Below are positions 51,764-60,439 of a stretch of 64,000 bases of DNA, in pieces. Each line of letters opens with the position of its first letter. Position 1 is the stretch's first letter. The translations under genes were made by a program, and so were the position numbers. The notes under the pieces were generated by a model that saw nothing but the letters and a program-made list of their open reading frames with translations, searched no databases and had not been told where the DNA came from. Location: positions 1-64,000 of the forward strand of contig NZ_JAFKON010000012.1 of NCBI RefSeq assembly GCF_022803015.1, given 5' to 3'. Source of the DNA: Arthrobacter humicola. Its GTDB lineage: Bacteria > Actinomycetota > Actinomycetes > Actinomycetales > Micrococcaceae.

Positions 51764-52747
51764 ATGAAGGCCGTCTATATCTCAGAGCCCGGCGGACCCG
51801 AGGTCCTCGAAGTCCGTGAGGTTCAGGCCCCGGTGGCCGGCCCCGGCGAGGTGCTGATCGACGTCGTGGCCGCGGGCCTTAACCGTGCCGATGTCCAGCA
51901 GCGCAAGGGCTTCTACCCGCCGCCCCCGGGCGCCTCGGAGGTCCCCGGGCTGGAGGTCTCCGGCCGGATCGCAGGGTTCGGTCCGGGCGTGACCAAGGCG
52001 TTTTCCGTGGGGGACAAGGTGGTGGCGCTGCTCGCCGGCGGCGGCTACGCCCAGCAGGTGGCCGTCCCCGCGGGTCAGGTCCTGAGGATCCCCGACGGCG
52101 TGGATCTGGTCACGGCGGCGTCGCTGCCCGAGGTCGCGGCGACGGTCTATTCCAACCTGATCATGACGGCGCAGCTGCAGCCGGGCGAAACTGTCCTCAT
52201 CCACGGAGCCACAGGCGGTATCGGCACCATGGCCATCCAGCTGGCCAAGGCCGTTGGCGCCCGCGTGGCCACGACGGCCGGGAACGCGGAAAAAGTCGGC
52301 ACCGCCAAGGCCTTCCTCGGGGCGGACATCGCCATCAACTACGCGGAGGAAAACTTCCCGGCGAGCCTGCGCGCGCAAAACGGCGGCAAAGGCGCGGACG
52401 TCATCCTCGACGTCGTCGGGGCCAAATACCTCGAGCAGAACATCGATGCGCTCGCCGACTACGGACGCCTCGTGGTGATCGGGCTGCAGGGCGGCGCGAA
52501 GGCGGAACTGGACCTTGGCCAGCTGCTGCAGAAACGGGCCGCCATCATCGCCACCGCACTGCGTCCCCGCCCGGTGGAGGAAAAGACAGTGATCATGAAC
52601 GCCGTCCGCGACGCCGTGTGGCCGATGCTGACCGACGGCAGGATCCGGCCCCTCGTGGCCAAGAGCTTCCCGCTGGACCAAGTCGCCGCCGCACACACCT
52701 ACTTCGACTCCGGCGACCACGTGGGCAAGGTCCTTCTAGTCATGTAA
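51764..52747 (+). CDS. NAD(P)H-quinone oxidoreductase (zeta-crystallin/PIG3-like)
   Basis: 327 aa from ATG 51764 (GGGAGTGCTCC upstream). Medium-chain reductase fold without zinc ligands: NRADVQQRKGFYPPPPGASEVPGLEVSG at the N-terminus, nucleotide-binding VLIHGATGGIGTMAIQLAKAVGARV (about 145-170) and the PIG3-type AHTYFDSGDHVGKVLLVM ending. It reduces quinones with NADPH in the cytoplasm. It lies just outside the islet and is taken as core genome. Confidence 0.93.
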   Translation: MKAVYISEPGGPEVLEVREVQAPVAGPGEVLIDVVAAGLNRADVQQRKGFYPPPPGASEVPGLEVSGRIAGFGPGVTKAFSVGDKVVALLAGGGYAQQVAVPAGQVLRIPDGVDLVTAASLPEVAATVYSNLIMTAQLQPGETVLIHGATGGIGTMAIQLAKAVGARVATTAGNAEKVGTAKAFLGADIAINYAEENFPASLRAQNGGKGADVILDVVGAKYLEQNIDALADYGRLVVIGLQGGAKAELDLGQLLQKRAAIIATALRPRPVEEKTVIMNAVRDAVWPMLTDGRIRPLVAKSFPLDQVAAAHTYFDSGDHVGKVLLVM

Positions 52748-52860
52748 CGGGGTGTGGAATCCGGCCTAAAACCGCAGGTCCGGGCCGACTTATTCCGTGC
52801 GGGGCATGCGCTGTTTTGCGGCAAAGACACCAAAGACGATAGCGTGGTTCCATACGCGGT

Positions 52861-52886
52861 ATACACGCGTCTTGGGGCGCGTGTAT
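52861..52886. promoter_or_regulatory. Inverted repeat, probable PadR operator
   Basis: ATACACGCG-TCTTGGGG-CGCGTGTAT at 52861-52886 has 9-bp arms and an 8-bp spacer, ending 39 bp before the padR ATG. The ATAC...GTAT symmetry with an 8-bp gap resembles the ATGT-N8-ACAT pattern of PadR sites. Confidence 0.6.
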
Positions 52887-52925
52887 GCTGTGTGATTTCG
52901 TGACTTAGCGATTCCGGGGGGCGCC

Positions 52926-53462
52926 ATGTCTATACGTCACAGTCTCCTCGCCCTCTTGCAGGACCGCCCGCGCTACGGGTACCAGCTCAGGACCGAATTC
53001 GAGGACCGCACCGGGTCCTCCTGGCCGCTGAACATCGGACAGGTCTACACCACCCTGGACCGGCTGGAACGCGACGGGCTGGTCCGCAAAGACGGCGGCG
53101 ACGGCGACGGGCACGTCATCTACAGCATCACCACGGCCGGCCGGACCGAAGTCGGCGCCTGGTTCACGGCCCCGGTATCCCGCGCGAATCCGCCCCGGAA
53201 TGAACTGGCCATCAAGCTCGCCCTCGGCCTCACGATTCCCGGGACAGACGTCGGCGCCATCATCCAGGCCCAGCGGACGGTCTCCATCCGCGCGCTGCAG
53301 GACTACACCAAGTCCCGCCGCGACACGGCCGCGCTTCAGCGCCCGGCCGACACCGCCCGGCTCCTGGTGCTGGATTCCCTCATCTTCCAGACCGAAGCCG
53401 AGGTGCGCTGGCTGGACCTCTGCGAGGCCCGCCTCGTGCAGCTCAGCAACCTCCGGGCGTAG
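52926..53462 (+). CDS. PadR-family transcriptional regulator
   Basis: 178 aa, complete. The wHTH reads IRHSLLALLQDRPRYGYQLRTEFEDRTGSSWPLNIGQVYTTLDRLERDGLV, with the wing near HVIYSITTAGRTEV. The C-terminal helical dimer domain is about 95-175. A palindrome immediately upstream suggests autoregulation. The gene precedes cstA by 134 bp. Whether it controls cstA or only itself cannot be decided from sequence. Confidence 0.92.
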   Translation: MSIRHSLLALLQDRPRYGYQLRTEFEDRTGSSWPLNIGQVYTTLDRLERDGLVRKDGGDGDGHVIYSITTAGRTEVGAWFTAPVSRANPPRNELAIKLALGLTIPGTDVGAIIQAQRTVSIRALQDYTKSRRDTAALQRPADTARLLVLDSLIFQTEAEVRWLDLCEARLVQLSNLRA

Positions 53463-53596
53463 CCGGGCCGACCGCTCGTCGCGCAATCCACACCGCCGGG
53501 CGCAGGGCTGCGGCCGGGACCCGCCCGCATTGGTAGGGTGCCGGAGGGCAGTTCTGTACCGGTGGACTGCCCAGCTGGGTTTCTCAAGGAGGAGAC

Positions 53597-55936
53597 ATGG
53601 GCACAATGCCAGATGGCACACAACGCGAAAGCACAAACAACCTCACGCAGGGCAGCGCGCGTGGCACCGCGCAACTCGACGACGGGGTCGTTCCGGACCC
53701 GTCCCTCCCGCCGACGTCGGTGGATGAGTCGGTCCGCGACGCCGCGGACCGCGCCTGGACGCCCGCCAAGATCGCGCTGTGGGCGGCCATTGCGCTGCTG
53801 GGCGGGATCGCCTGGTTCATGCTCGCCATCATCCGCGGCGAGACCGTCAATGCCATCTGGTTTGTGTTCGCCTCCGTCTGCACCTACCTGATCGGCTACC
53901 GCTTCTACTCCAAGGTCATTGAGCGTTACCTGACCAAGCCCAACGACCGCCGTGCCACCCCGGCCGAATACAAGGCCGACGGCAAGGACTACGTCCGGAC
54001 GGACCGCAACGTCCTCTTCGGCCACCACTTCGCCGCCATCGCCGGCGCCGGCCCACTGGTGGGCCCGGTCATCGCGGCCCAGATGGGCTACCTGCCCGGC
54101 ACGATCTGGATCATCATCGGCGTCGTCCTTGCCGGCGCCGTCCAGGATTACCTCGTCCTGTTCTTCTCCATGCGCCGCGGGGGCCGGTCCCTGGGCCAGA
54201 TGGCCCGCGAGGAACTCGGCGTCATCGGCGGCACGGCCGCCCTCATCGCAACCCTGCTCATCATGGTGATCATCGTCGCCATCCTCGCCCTGGTGGTCGT
54301 CAACGCCCTCGGCGAGAGCCCCTGGGGCGTCTTCTCGGTGGGCATGACCATCCCGATCGCCCTCTTCATGGGCGTGTACCTGCGCTTCATACGGCCGGGC
54401 AAGGTCATGGAGGTGTCCCTGATCGGTTTCGTGCTGCTCATGGCCGCCATCATCGGCGGCGGCGCCGTGGCGGGCACCGAATGGGGTGCCGCGTTCTTCC
54501 ACCTGGACAAGGTCACCATCGCCTGGGGCCTCATCATCTACGGCTTCATCGCAGCCATCCTGCCCGTCTGGCTCCTCCTGGCCCCCCGCGACTACCTCTC
54601 CACGTTCATGAAGATCGGCGTGATTGTGATGCTGGCGCTGGCCATCATTGTGGTCCGCCCCGAAATCACCGTGCCTGCCTTCAGCGAGTTCGCCGGCCGG
54701 GACAACGGTCCGGTGTTCTCCGGCGCCCTGTTCCCGTTCCTTTTCGTCACGATCGCCTGCGGCGCGCTGTCCGGGTTCCACGCGCTGATCGCCTCCGGCA
54801 CCACACCGAAGCTGATCGAGAAGGAGCGCCAGACGCGCCTGATCGGGTACGGCGGCATGCTCATGGAATCCTTCGTGGCCATCATGGCCCTCGTCGCCGC
54901 AATCTCCATTGACCGCGGCATCTACTTCGCCATGAACGCCCCCGCGGCGCTGACCGGCGGGACCGTCGAGACCGCGGCCGCGTGGGTCAACAGCCTGGGC
55001 CTGTCCGGCGTCAACATCACGGCCGGTGACCTCGCACAGACGGCCAAGGACGTGGGGGAGCAAAGCATCGTGTCACGTTCGGGCGGCGCGCCCACCCTCG
55101 CCGTCGGCCTTGCCCACATCATGCAGCAGTTCATCGGCGGCACCGCGATGATGGCCTTCTGGTACCACTTCGCCATCATGTTTGAGGCCCTCTTCATCCT
55201 CACGGCCGTCGACGCCGGCACCCGCGTTGCCCGCTTCATGCTCCAGGACTCGATCGGCAACTTCGTCCCGAAGTTCAAGGAACACTCCTGGCGCCCGGGC
55301 GCCTGGCTCTGCACCGCCATCATGGTGGCCGCCTGGGGCGCGGTCCTGCTGATGGGTGTCACCGACCCGCTGGGCGGCATCAACACCCTGTTCCCGCTGT
55401 TCGGGATCGCCAACCAACTGCTCGCGGCCATCGCCCTCTCGGTCTGTCTGGCCATTGCCGCCAAGCGCACCGCCCCGAAGTTCCTGTGGATCGTGGCGGC
55501 GCCGCTGGCGTTGGCCGCCGTCGTGACCATCACGGCGAGCTTCTACAAGATCTTCTCGCCCGTTCCGGCGGTGGGCTACTTCGCCAACAACGCAGCCTTC
55601 GCCAAGGCTCTGGCGGACGGCAAGACCTCCTTTGGGACCGCCAAGACCCAGGCCGCCATGGAGGCCGTGGTCCGCAACACGATGATCCAGGGATGGCTCT
55701 CGATCATCTTCGTGGTGCTGAGCATCGTCGTCATCATCACGGCAGTGATGGCAACCATCAAGGCCCTGCGGAACACCGCCGCGGGGCTGCCCAACGCCGA
55801 GCACGAAGACCCCGCACAGGCCTCCCGAGTCTTCGCCCCGGCAGGATTTGTCCCCACGGCGGCGGAGCGTGACCTCGTGGCCGAGTGGAACCAGCTCCCG
55901 GCCGGAGACCGGCTCGAAAAGTCCGGGCACCACTGA
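53597..55936 (+). CDS. cstA: CstA-family carbon-starvation (pyruvate/peptide) transporter
   Basis: 779 aa with a strong RBS (AAGGAGGAGAC). About 17 membrane helices. Hallmarks: YRFYSKVIERYL, DGKDYVRTDRNVLFGHHFAAIAGAGPLVGPVIAAQMGYLPG and LSGFHALIASGTTPKLIEKE. Homologues import pyruvate or peptides under nutrient stress. The YbdD-like gene follows 13 bases after the stop, the usual partner arrangement. Confidence 0.95.
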   Translation: MGTMPDGTQRESTNNLTQGSARGTAQLDDGVVPDPSLPPTSVDESVRDAADRAWTPAKIALWAAIALLGGIAWFMLAIIRGETVNAIWFVFASVCTYLIGYRFYSKVIERYLTKPNDRRATPAEYKADGKDYVRTDRNVLFGHHFAAIAGAGPLVGPVIAAQMGYLPGTIWIIIGVVLAGAVQDYLVLFFSMRRGGRSLGQMAREELGVIGGTAALIATLLIMVIIVAILALVVVNALGESPWGVFSVGMTIPIALFMGVYLRFIRPGKVMEVSLIGFVLLMAAIIGGGAVAGTEWGAAFFHLDKVTIAWGLIIYGFIAAILPVWLLLAPRDYLSTFMKIGVIVMLALAIIVVRPEITVPAFSEFAGRDNGPVFSGALFPFLFVTIACGALSGFHALIASGTTPKLIEKERQTRLIGYGGMLMESFVAIMALVAAISIDRGIYFAMNAPAALTGGTVETAAAWVNSLGLSGVNITAGDLAQTAKDVGEQSIVSRSGGAPTLAVGLAHIMQQFIGGTAMMAFWYHFAIMFEALFILTAVDAGTRVARFMLQDSIGNFVPKFKEHSWRPGAWLCTAIMVAAWGAVLLMGVTDPLGGINTLFPLFGIANQLLAAIALSVCLAIAAKRTAPKFLWIVAAPLALAAVVTITASFYKIFSPVPAVGYFANNAAFAKALADGKTSFGTAKTQAAMEAVVRNTMIQGWLSIIFVVLSIVVIITAVMATIKALRNTAAGLPNAEHEDPAQASRVFAPAGFVPTAAERDLVAEWNQLPAGDRLEKSGHH

Positions 55937-55949
55937 TGCCGGGCCGGAC

Positions 55950-56141
55950 GTGAACGCGGTCCTCGCGGGGTTCCGCGGGTTTGCCGGGTACCTCGGCCGT
56001 GTGCTGGGCGCCGATGCCTACAAGAAGTACCTGGAGCACCATGAGGCCTCCGGGCACACCAGCCTTCCCCTCACCGAGCGGGAGTTCTGGCGTGACCGGA
56101 CCGACCGGCAGGACACCAACCCGCAGGGGCGGTGTTGTTGA
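55950..56141 (+). CDS. YbdD/YjiX small partner of CstA
   Basis: 63 aa from GTG 55950. It has the family pattern FRGFAGYLGRVLGADAYKKYLEHHEASGH, TEREFWRDR, and the conserved terminal Cys-Cys (GRCC), as in E. coli YbdD. It lies immediately downstream of cstA. YbdD-type proteins are needed for activity of CstA/BtsT transporters. The start is set by family length. Confidence 0.87.
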   Translation: MNAVLAGFRGFAGYLGRVLGADAYKKYLEHHEASGHTSLPLTEREFWRDRTDRQDTNPQGRCC

Positions 56142-56287
56142 GCCGGTGTTGCTGAGCGGCTGATGCTGGGCAGCTGGCCCGGCCGGGCCGGGGGAGGGCG
56201 GCGTGGGGCACAACGGTGTCCGACGCCGCCCCTCCGCTCCCGGCGGACGCCGGGTCCGGGCCGCCCGGCGCGTGAGAGTATGAAGCC

Positions 56288-56965
56288 ATGAGCGATCAGC
56301 ACGACACTCAGCCCAGCGCCCAAACTGCCGACGACGTGCCCGTCGAAGGCACACCCGTGGATGACGCCCTGCCCGGGACGCCCCTGGCGCCACCGGCTGC
56401 AGTGCCGCCCGGCCGCGCCGGTGGACCCGGTGCCGGGCCCAGGCCGCCCCGGGGCAGCGAACTTCAGGACCTCGTGGACCAGCCCGCCAAGGTCATGCGG
56501 ATCGGCACGATGGTCAAGCAGTTGCTGGACGAGGTGAAGTCCGCGCCCCTGGACGACGCTGCCCGCGTCCGGCTGGCCGAAATCCACGACAGGTCCATCA
56601 AGGAACTCGAGGACGGCCTGGCCCCGGAGCTCGTTGAGGAGCTTGAACGGATCAACCTCCCCTTTCCGGAGAACGCAACCCCCTCCGACGCGGAACTGAG
56701 GATAGCCCAGGCCCAGCTGGTCGGCTGGCTTGAGGGGCTCTTCCACGGCATCCAGACGGCCATCGCGGCGCAGCACGCCGCCAGGGAGCACACCTACGCC
56801 CAAATGCAGCTGCGCCAGCTGCCGCCCGGAACCGTGATCGCGCCGGGCGTCATCATCGGGGAAAACGGCGAACCGGTCCGCGCCGCCGCGCCGCGTCACG
56901 GCGCGGAGTCCCCCGAGCCGCCCGAACCCGCGGACCCGGACCATGGCCCGGGCCAGTACCTTTAG
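56288..56965 (+). CDS. bpa: Bacterial proteasome activator Bpa
   Basis: 225 aa. A disordered Pro-rich N-terminus (1-58) precedes a four-helix core about 60-185 (LQDLVDQPAKVMRIGTMVKQLLDEVKSAPLD, then HDRSIKELEDGLAPELVEELERINLPF). The C-terminus is GQYL, the proteasome-docking motif of Bpa (mycobacterial Rv3780). Bpa forms a dodecameric ring that opens the 20S core without ATP and feeds it unfolded proteins. This implies the genome encodes a 20S proteasome elsewhere. Confidence 0.95.
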   Translation: MSDQHDTQPSAQTADDVPVEGTPVDDALPGTPLAPPAAVPPGRAGGPGAGPRPPRGSELQDLVDQPAKVMRIGTMVKQLLDEVKSAPLDDAARVRLAEIHDRSIKELEDGLAPELVEELERINLPFPENATPSDAELRIAQAQLVGWLEGLFHGIQTAIAAQHAAREHTYAQMQLRQLPPGTVIAPGVIIGENGEPVRAAAPRHGAESPEPPEPADPDHGPGQYL

Positions 56966-57440
56966 CGCGACCTTGGGCTTCTTCAGCGCAGCACGGCAAG
57001 GCCGCAGGGACGACGCAGAACTTGGCAAGGGGCTCTGGCGGCGCGCCCACGACCGGTTCAACCGCGGGCTTGACCGCTACCACCAGGTCCTCGAGGGGGT
57101 CGAAGACGAGGCCCTGTACGGCGAGCTCGTCGAGATCGCCAATCAGCTCTCCGCGCTCGCGCCCCGGGTCCGGCAGGTCTGCGTGGAGGCCCAGCGGCGC
57201 TTTCCCAGCAATGGATTGGACATCCCGGGGCCGCTGGCAGGGGTCCACCGCGCCCTGTCGACGGCGGGCAACTCCCTGGCCATGACGGCTGAGGCGGCCG
57301 CGATGCTCCGGCTTGCCGTGGGTCCGGTCCCGGCGGGCGCCGCGTCGGTGCGGCGGCGCGCCGATTCCGTGCTGGAACAGGTCCACGACGCCGAGCGGCG
57401 GCTTGCGGAAGCCGACGGCGGCGGCCCGACGCCAGCCTGA
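56943..57440 (+). CDS. Conserved helical protein following bpa
   Basis: 165 aa. It starts inside the end of bpa (23-bp overlap), so the two are translationally coupled. It is almost entirely helical: FNRGLDRYHQVLEGVEDEALYGELVEIANQLSALAPRVRQVCVEAQRRFPS, with heptad-like spacing suggesting a helical bundle. No signal peptide, membrane segment or catalytic motif. Coupling suggests a proteasome-related or Bpa-regulating role, but this is inference. Confidence 0.82.
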   Translation: MARASTFSATLGFFSAARQGRRDDAELGKGLWRRAHDRFNRGLDRYHQVLEGVEDEALYGELVEIANQLSALAPRVRQVCVEAQRRFPSNGLDIPGPLAGVHRALSTAGNSLAMTAEAAAMLRLAVGPVPAGAASVRRRADSVLEQVHDAERRLAEADGGGPTPA

Positions 57441-57593
57441 GCCGCTACGCGAATTAGTCTCTTGCACAGGCCCGCCCCGGCATGGCTGGGTTTCCCGACA
57501 TTCCCTTAATTTCCCGGGTATTCCCGGTTACGCGCCTAGCTTAGCGGCGCCCTGTCGCTGGCCGGAGGGCGCCGAAGTTGGCAGGATACTTAT

Positions 57594-58439
57594 ATGACTT
57601 TTTCACCGGAACTGACTTTCAATGACGGCAACACCATCCCCCAGCTTGGCTACGGCGTGTGGCAGGTTGAAGATGACGTGGCCGAAAAGGTGGTTGTCCA
57701 GGCGTTCGAGGCCGGCTTCCGCCACATCGACACGGCAAAGATCTACGGCAACGAAGCAGGCGTAGGCCGCGCCATCGAGCGTTCCGGCCTCAAGCCCGAG
57801 GAAATTTTCATCACCACCAAGCTGTGGAACGCGGACCAGGGCTACGAGTCCACCCTGAAGGCGTTCGAGGAATCCATGGAGCGGCTCGGCCTCGAGACCC
57901 TGGACCTGTACCTGATCCACTGGATGCAGCCCAAGCAGGACAAATACGTTGACACATGGAAGGCCCTCATCGAGCTCCAGAAGCAGGGCCGGGTCAAGAC
58001 CATCGGCGTCTCCAACTTCACCAAGGAGGGCCTGCAGCGCCTGATCGATGAAACCGGCGTTGTTCCGGCCATCAACCAGGTCGAACTGCACCCGTTCTTC
58101 AGCCAGGCCGACCTGCGCGAGTTCAACGCGTCCAAGGGCATCCTCACCCAGGCATGGTCGCCGCTGGGCCAGGGCGGCGAGCTCCTCGAGAGCCCCGTCA
58201 TTGCCCAGATTGCCGCCAAGCACGGCGCCACCCCGGCCCAGGTTGTCATCTCCTGGCACCTGGCCATCGGCAACGTGGTCATTCCGAAGTCGGTGACCGA
58301 GTCCCGGATCCGCGAGAACTACGCTGCCCTGGACGTCAGCCTCGACGAGACCGACATCCAGGCCATCAACGGGCTGGACCGTTCCGCCGAAGATGCCGGC
58401 CGGATCGGACCGGATCCGGCCGTCTCCGACTTCGCCTAA
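57594..58439 (+). CDS. Aldo/keto reductase (2,5-diketo-D-gluconate reductase-like)
   Basis: 281 aa, complete AKR barrel. The catalytic tetrad is visible: Asp in HIDTAKIYGNEAGVG with Tyr four residues on, Lys in FITTKLW, His in YLIHWMQP. NADPH-binding IPKSVTESRIRENYAALD at the C-terminus. It reduces aldehydes or ketones with NADPH in the cytoplasm; the true substrate is unknown. The 150-bp upstream region contains only its promoter. A hairpin follows the stop. Confidence 0.94.
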   Translation: MTFSPELTFNDGNTIPQLGYGVWQVEDDVAEKVVVQAFEAGFRHIDTAKIYGNEAGVGRAIERSGLKPEEIFITTKLWNADQGYESTLKAFEESMERLGLETLDLYLIHWMQPKQDKYVDTWKALIELQKQGRVKTIGVSNFTKEGLQRLIDETGVVPAINQVELHPFFSQADLREFNASKGILTQAWSPLGQGGELLESPVIAQIAAKHGATPAQVVISWHLAIGNVVIPKSVTESRIRENYAALDVSLDETDIQAINGLDRSAEDAGRIGPDPAVSDFA

Positions 58440-58479
58440 GCACCTCCCGTGACGCCGGCAGCCAGCCGGCGTTCGCACA

Positions 58480-58509
58480 GGGCCTTCACCCCGCACGGGG
58501 TGGAGGCCC
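58480..58509 (+). terminator. Terminator of the aldo/keto reductase
   Basis: GGGCCTTCACCCC and GGGGTGGAGGCCC pair (one G-U) around GCAC, followed by TTCGGG. It may also end the leftward small gene whose stop is at 58536. Confidence 0.8.
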
Positions 58510-58535
58510 TTCGGGCGTCCCGAAAGTCTCCGGAG

Positions 58536-58793
58536 TCAGGCGGCGGCCCGGCGCTCTTTCGCCGGAATTGCATCGACCACGGCCCAGCCGTCTTCGCCCG
58601 CAACGCAGCGGCTGGCGAAGCGGTCTGCGGAGGCAGCGTCATCGAAGCTCTCGGTGCGGATCCGGCCGCAGTCGGTGTCCAGGTAGGTGACCACGAAATG
58701 CAGTGCGCCATCCTGTGCGTCGTTGAAATCCGCCTCAAAATCTGACTCGATATCATGGCGGAAACCCTGCTGGAAATTCTGGTTGTTCTCCAT
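58536..58793 (-). CDS. Small acidic protein of unknown function
   Basis: 85 aa (MENNQNFQQGFRHDIESDF...). Compact beta-alpha pattern: GALHFVVTYLDTDCGRIRTESFDDAASADRFASRCVAG. GGAATC-type weak RBS. Codon use and the regular pattern support a real gene. It follows the 349-aa gene on the same strand with a 36-bp gap. No function is recognised. Confidence 0.7.
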   Translation of the reverse strand: MENNQNFQQGFRHDIESDFEADFNDAQDGALHFVVTYLDTDCGRIRTESFDDAASADRFASRCVAGEDGWAVVDAIPAKERRAAA

Positions 58794-58829
58794 GATTCCA
58801 GTGTGCGACTGACCACCGACACTAAGACT

Positions 58830-59879
58830 TCACTCCTCCGGCGTGTTGCCGAGCCGCAGCACCCGTTCCCGCGCCAGGACTTCCTTGCGGCGCTGCCGGT
58901 CGGCGGCCCGTGCCGTCTGCTGCGCCAGAGCCGACGCCAGCTCGTGATCCTTCCGGGCCGTTTTGAGCCCGGCTTCTGCCGCGTCCAGACGCCGCCTGAG
59001 CTCGCGCACCTCGTCGGCCAGCCGGCTGGTTTCCGCCGTCGCCTCCGCCAGCTCCGCGGCCGCGCGGCCTGCCTCCTCGTCGGCTTCCGCGGCGGCCACT
59101 TCGGCCGCCTCCAGGGCGGTCCGCGCCCGTTCCACTGCCGACGGCGTGGGCGTCATCCGTGCCGTCCCGACGGCCCGGAGGCGGGGCTGTTCCGTTGTCG
59201 GCTTTCCACCGGCAGTTCCGCCGCGCTGTGCGGTCCGGTCCGCCGGTTCTGTCCCGCCGGCGGCGGTCGCTGGTGCTGACCGGTGGACGCTGGCCGTTCC
59301 AGGCGCGGTTCCAGGCGCGGCTCCAGTGCCGGGCACCGACGCCGCATGGCTCCCCGGGACAGCCACTGCGCCGGCGAGGTCGACGACGTCGACCCCGTCC
59401 GCCGAGAGCGCCCGGAGCAGACAGCCGCTTTGCACGGCGGCGGCGGCCCCGGGATCGGCGGTGGCGGCCCGCAGGGTCTGTTCCACTTCCGTCGCGACGG
59501 CGGCACTGATGGCCCGTCCGTGCCGGGCCGCCAAGGCCTGCGCCGCCTTCACCGTGCTGGCGAGGAGCTGGCGCCGCTGCTGGGCGAGGCGACGGAGGTC
59601 CGCTGCATCCAAGGCATCCTGTGCGGCCTGCATCGACGTCCCCAGTGCAGCCAGCTCCCGCAGGATTTCGGGGCTGTGCGCCGCCAGCATGTTCACCGCC
59701 CACGCCGCGACCGACGGCTTGGGCAGGGCACGGACTGCGGCCGCCAGGGCACGCTGCTCGGCGGCGGTGACACCCGCGGAACTGACGTCTTTGGCCGCCG
59801 CCGTTCTAGCAGCCACGAACTCCCCGTAGGGCAATGCATAGAGCGGCCCGGCAATGCCCGCTAGTTCCCGCGATCCCAT
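58830..59879 (-). CDS. Coiled-coil protein of unknown function
   Basis: 349 aa. Residues 1-130 are helical with LPKPSVAAWAVNMLAAHSPEIL. A low-complexity Ala/Gly/Thr/Pro linker (about 175-245) contains PGTAPGTAS repeats. The C-terminal third (about 248-335) is a charged coiled coil, ELAEATAETSRLADEVRELRRRLDAAEAGL. No signal or membrane segment. This type of gene is seen in related Micrococcaceae, but no function is known to me. Confidence 0.75.
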   Translation of the reverse strand: MGSRELAGIAGPLYALPYGEFVAARTAAAKDVSSAGVTAAEQRALAAAVRALPKPSVAAWAVNMLAAHSPEILRELAALGTSMQAAQDALDAADLRRLAQQRRQLLASTVKAAQALAARHGRAISAAVATEVEQTLRAATADPGAAAAVQSGCLLRALSADGVDVVDLAGAVAVPGSHAASVPGTGAAPGTAPGTASVHRSAPATAAGGTEPADRTAQRGGTAGGKPTTEQPRLRAVGTARMTPTPSAVERARTALEAAEVAAAEADEEAGRAAAELAEATAETSRLADEVRELRRRLDAAEAGLKTARKDHELASALAQQTARAADRQRRKEVLARERVLRLGNTPEE

Positions 59880-59965
59880 GCAAGAATCATAGGAGTCTGG
59901 CCCCGCCGCGAGTTCGCTGCCCCGTTATCAGACCCGGTGCCGTCACGTTCTGGAGGAGATTTCAC

Positions 59966-60439
59966 TTGATCGAAATTGGTGGGCTCCCGGCCCATGTCCT
60001 GCTCGTCCACGCCGTAGTGGTATTAGCGCCCATTGCAGGTCTTGGCGCCATCGTTTATGCCGTGGCACGGCGCTGGTGGGGCTACCTGGCGTGGCCCCTG
60101 GGCGTGTTGTCACTGGGGCTGGTGCCAGTAACACTCCTGACCGCGCAGGCAGGCGAGCAGCTGGAGAAAGTCCGTCCGGCGTCGGCGGTGGTCCACGAGC
60201 ACGCCCAGGAAGGTGACGTACTCAAAGTGCTTTCCGTGATCTTCTTCGTCCTGGTGGCGGCAATGTTGATGGTCACCTACGAGCCCTTTGGCCGGCGCCT
60301 GGCGTTCCTTGGCGGCCTTCGGAGCAACCGGATTGTCCGGGGAGCCGTCCTGATTGCCGGCGCCCTCGCGGGGGCCTTCTTCATTTACCAGAGCATCATC
60401 ACGGGACATTCCGGCGCGGCCTCGGTCTGGGCGCGCTAA
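59966..60439 (+). CDS. DUF2231-family membrane protein
   Basis: 157 aa, TTG start behind GGAGGAGATTTCAC. Four membrane helices. The N-terminal IGGLPAHVLLVHAVVVLAPIAGLGAIVYA carries the paired His of the DUF2231 family, which may bind heme or metal. Its stop overlaps the convergent MFS stop by four bases. Function unknown; some relatives accompany redox proteins. Confidence 0.88.
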   Translation: MIEIGGLPAHVLLVHAVVVLAPIAGLGAIVYAVARRWWGYLAWPLGVLSLGLVPVTLLTAQAGEQLEKVRPASAVVHEHAQEGDVLKVLSVIFFVLVAAMLMVTYEPFGRRLAFLGGLRSNRIVRGAVLIAGALAGAFFIYQSIITGHSGAASVWAR

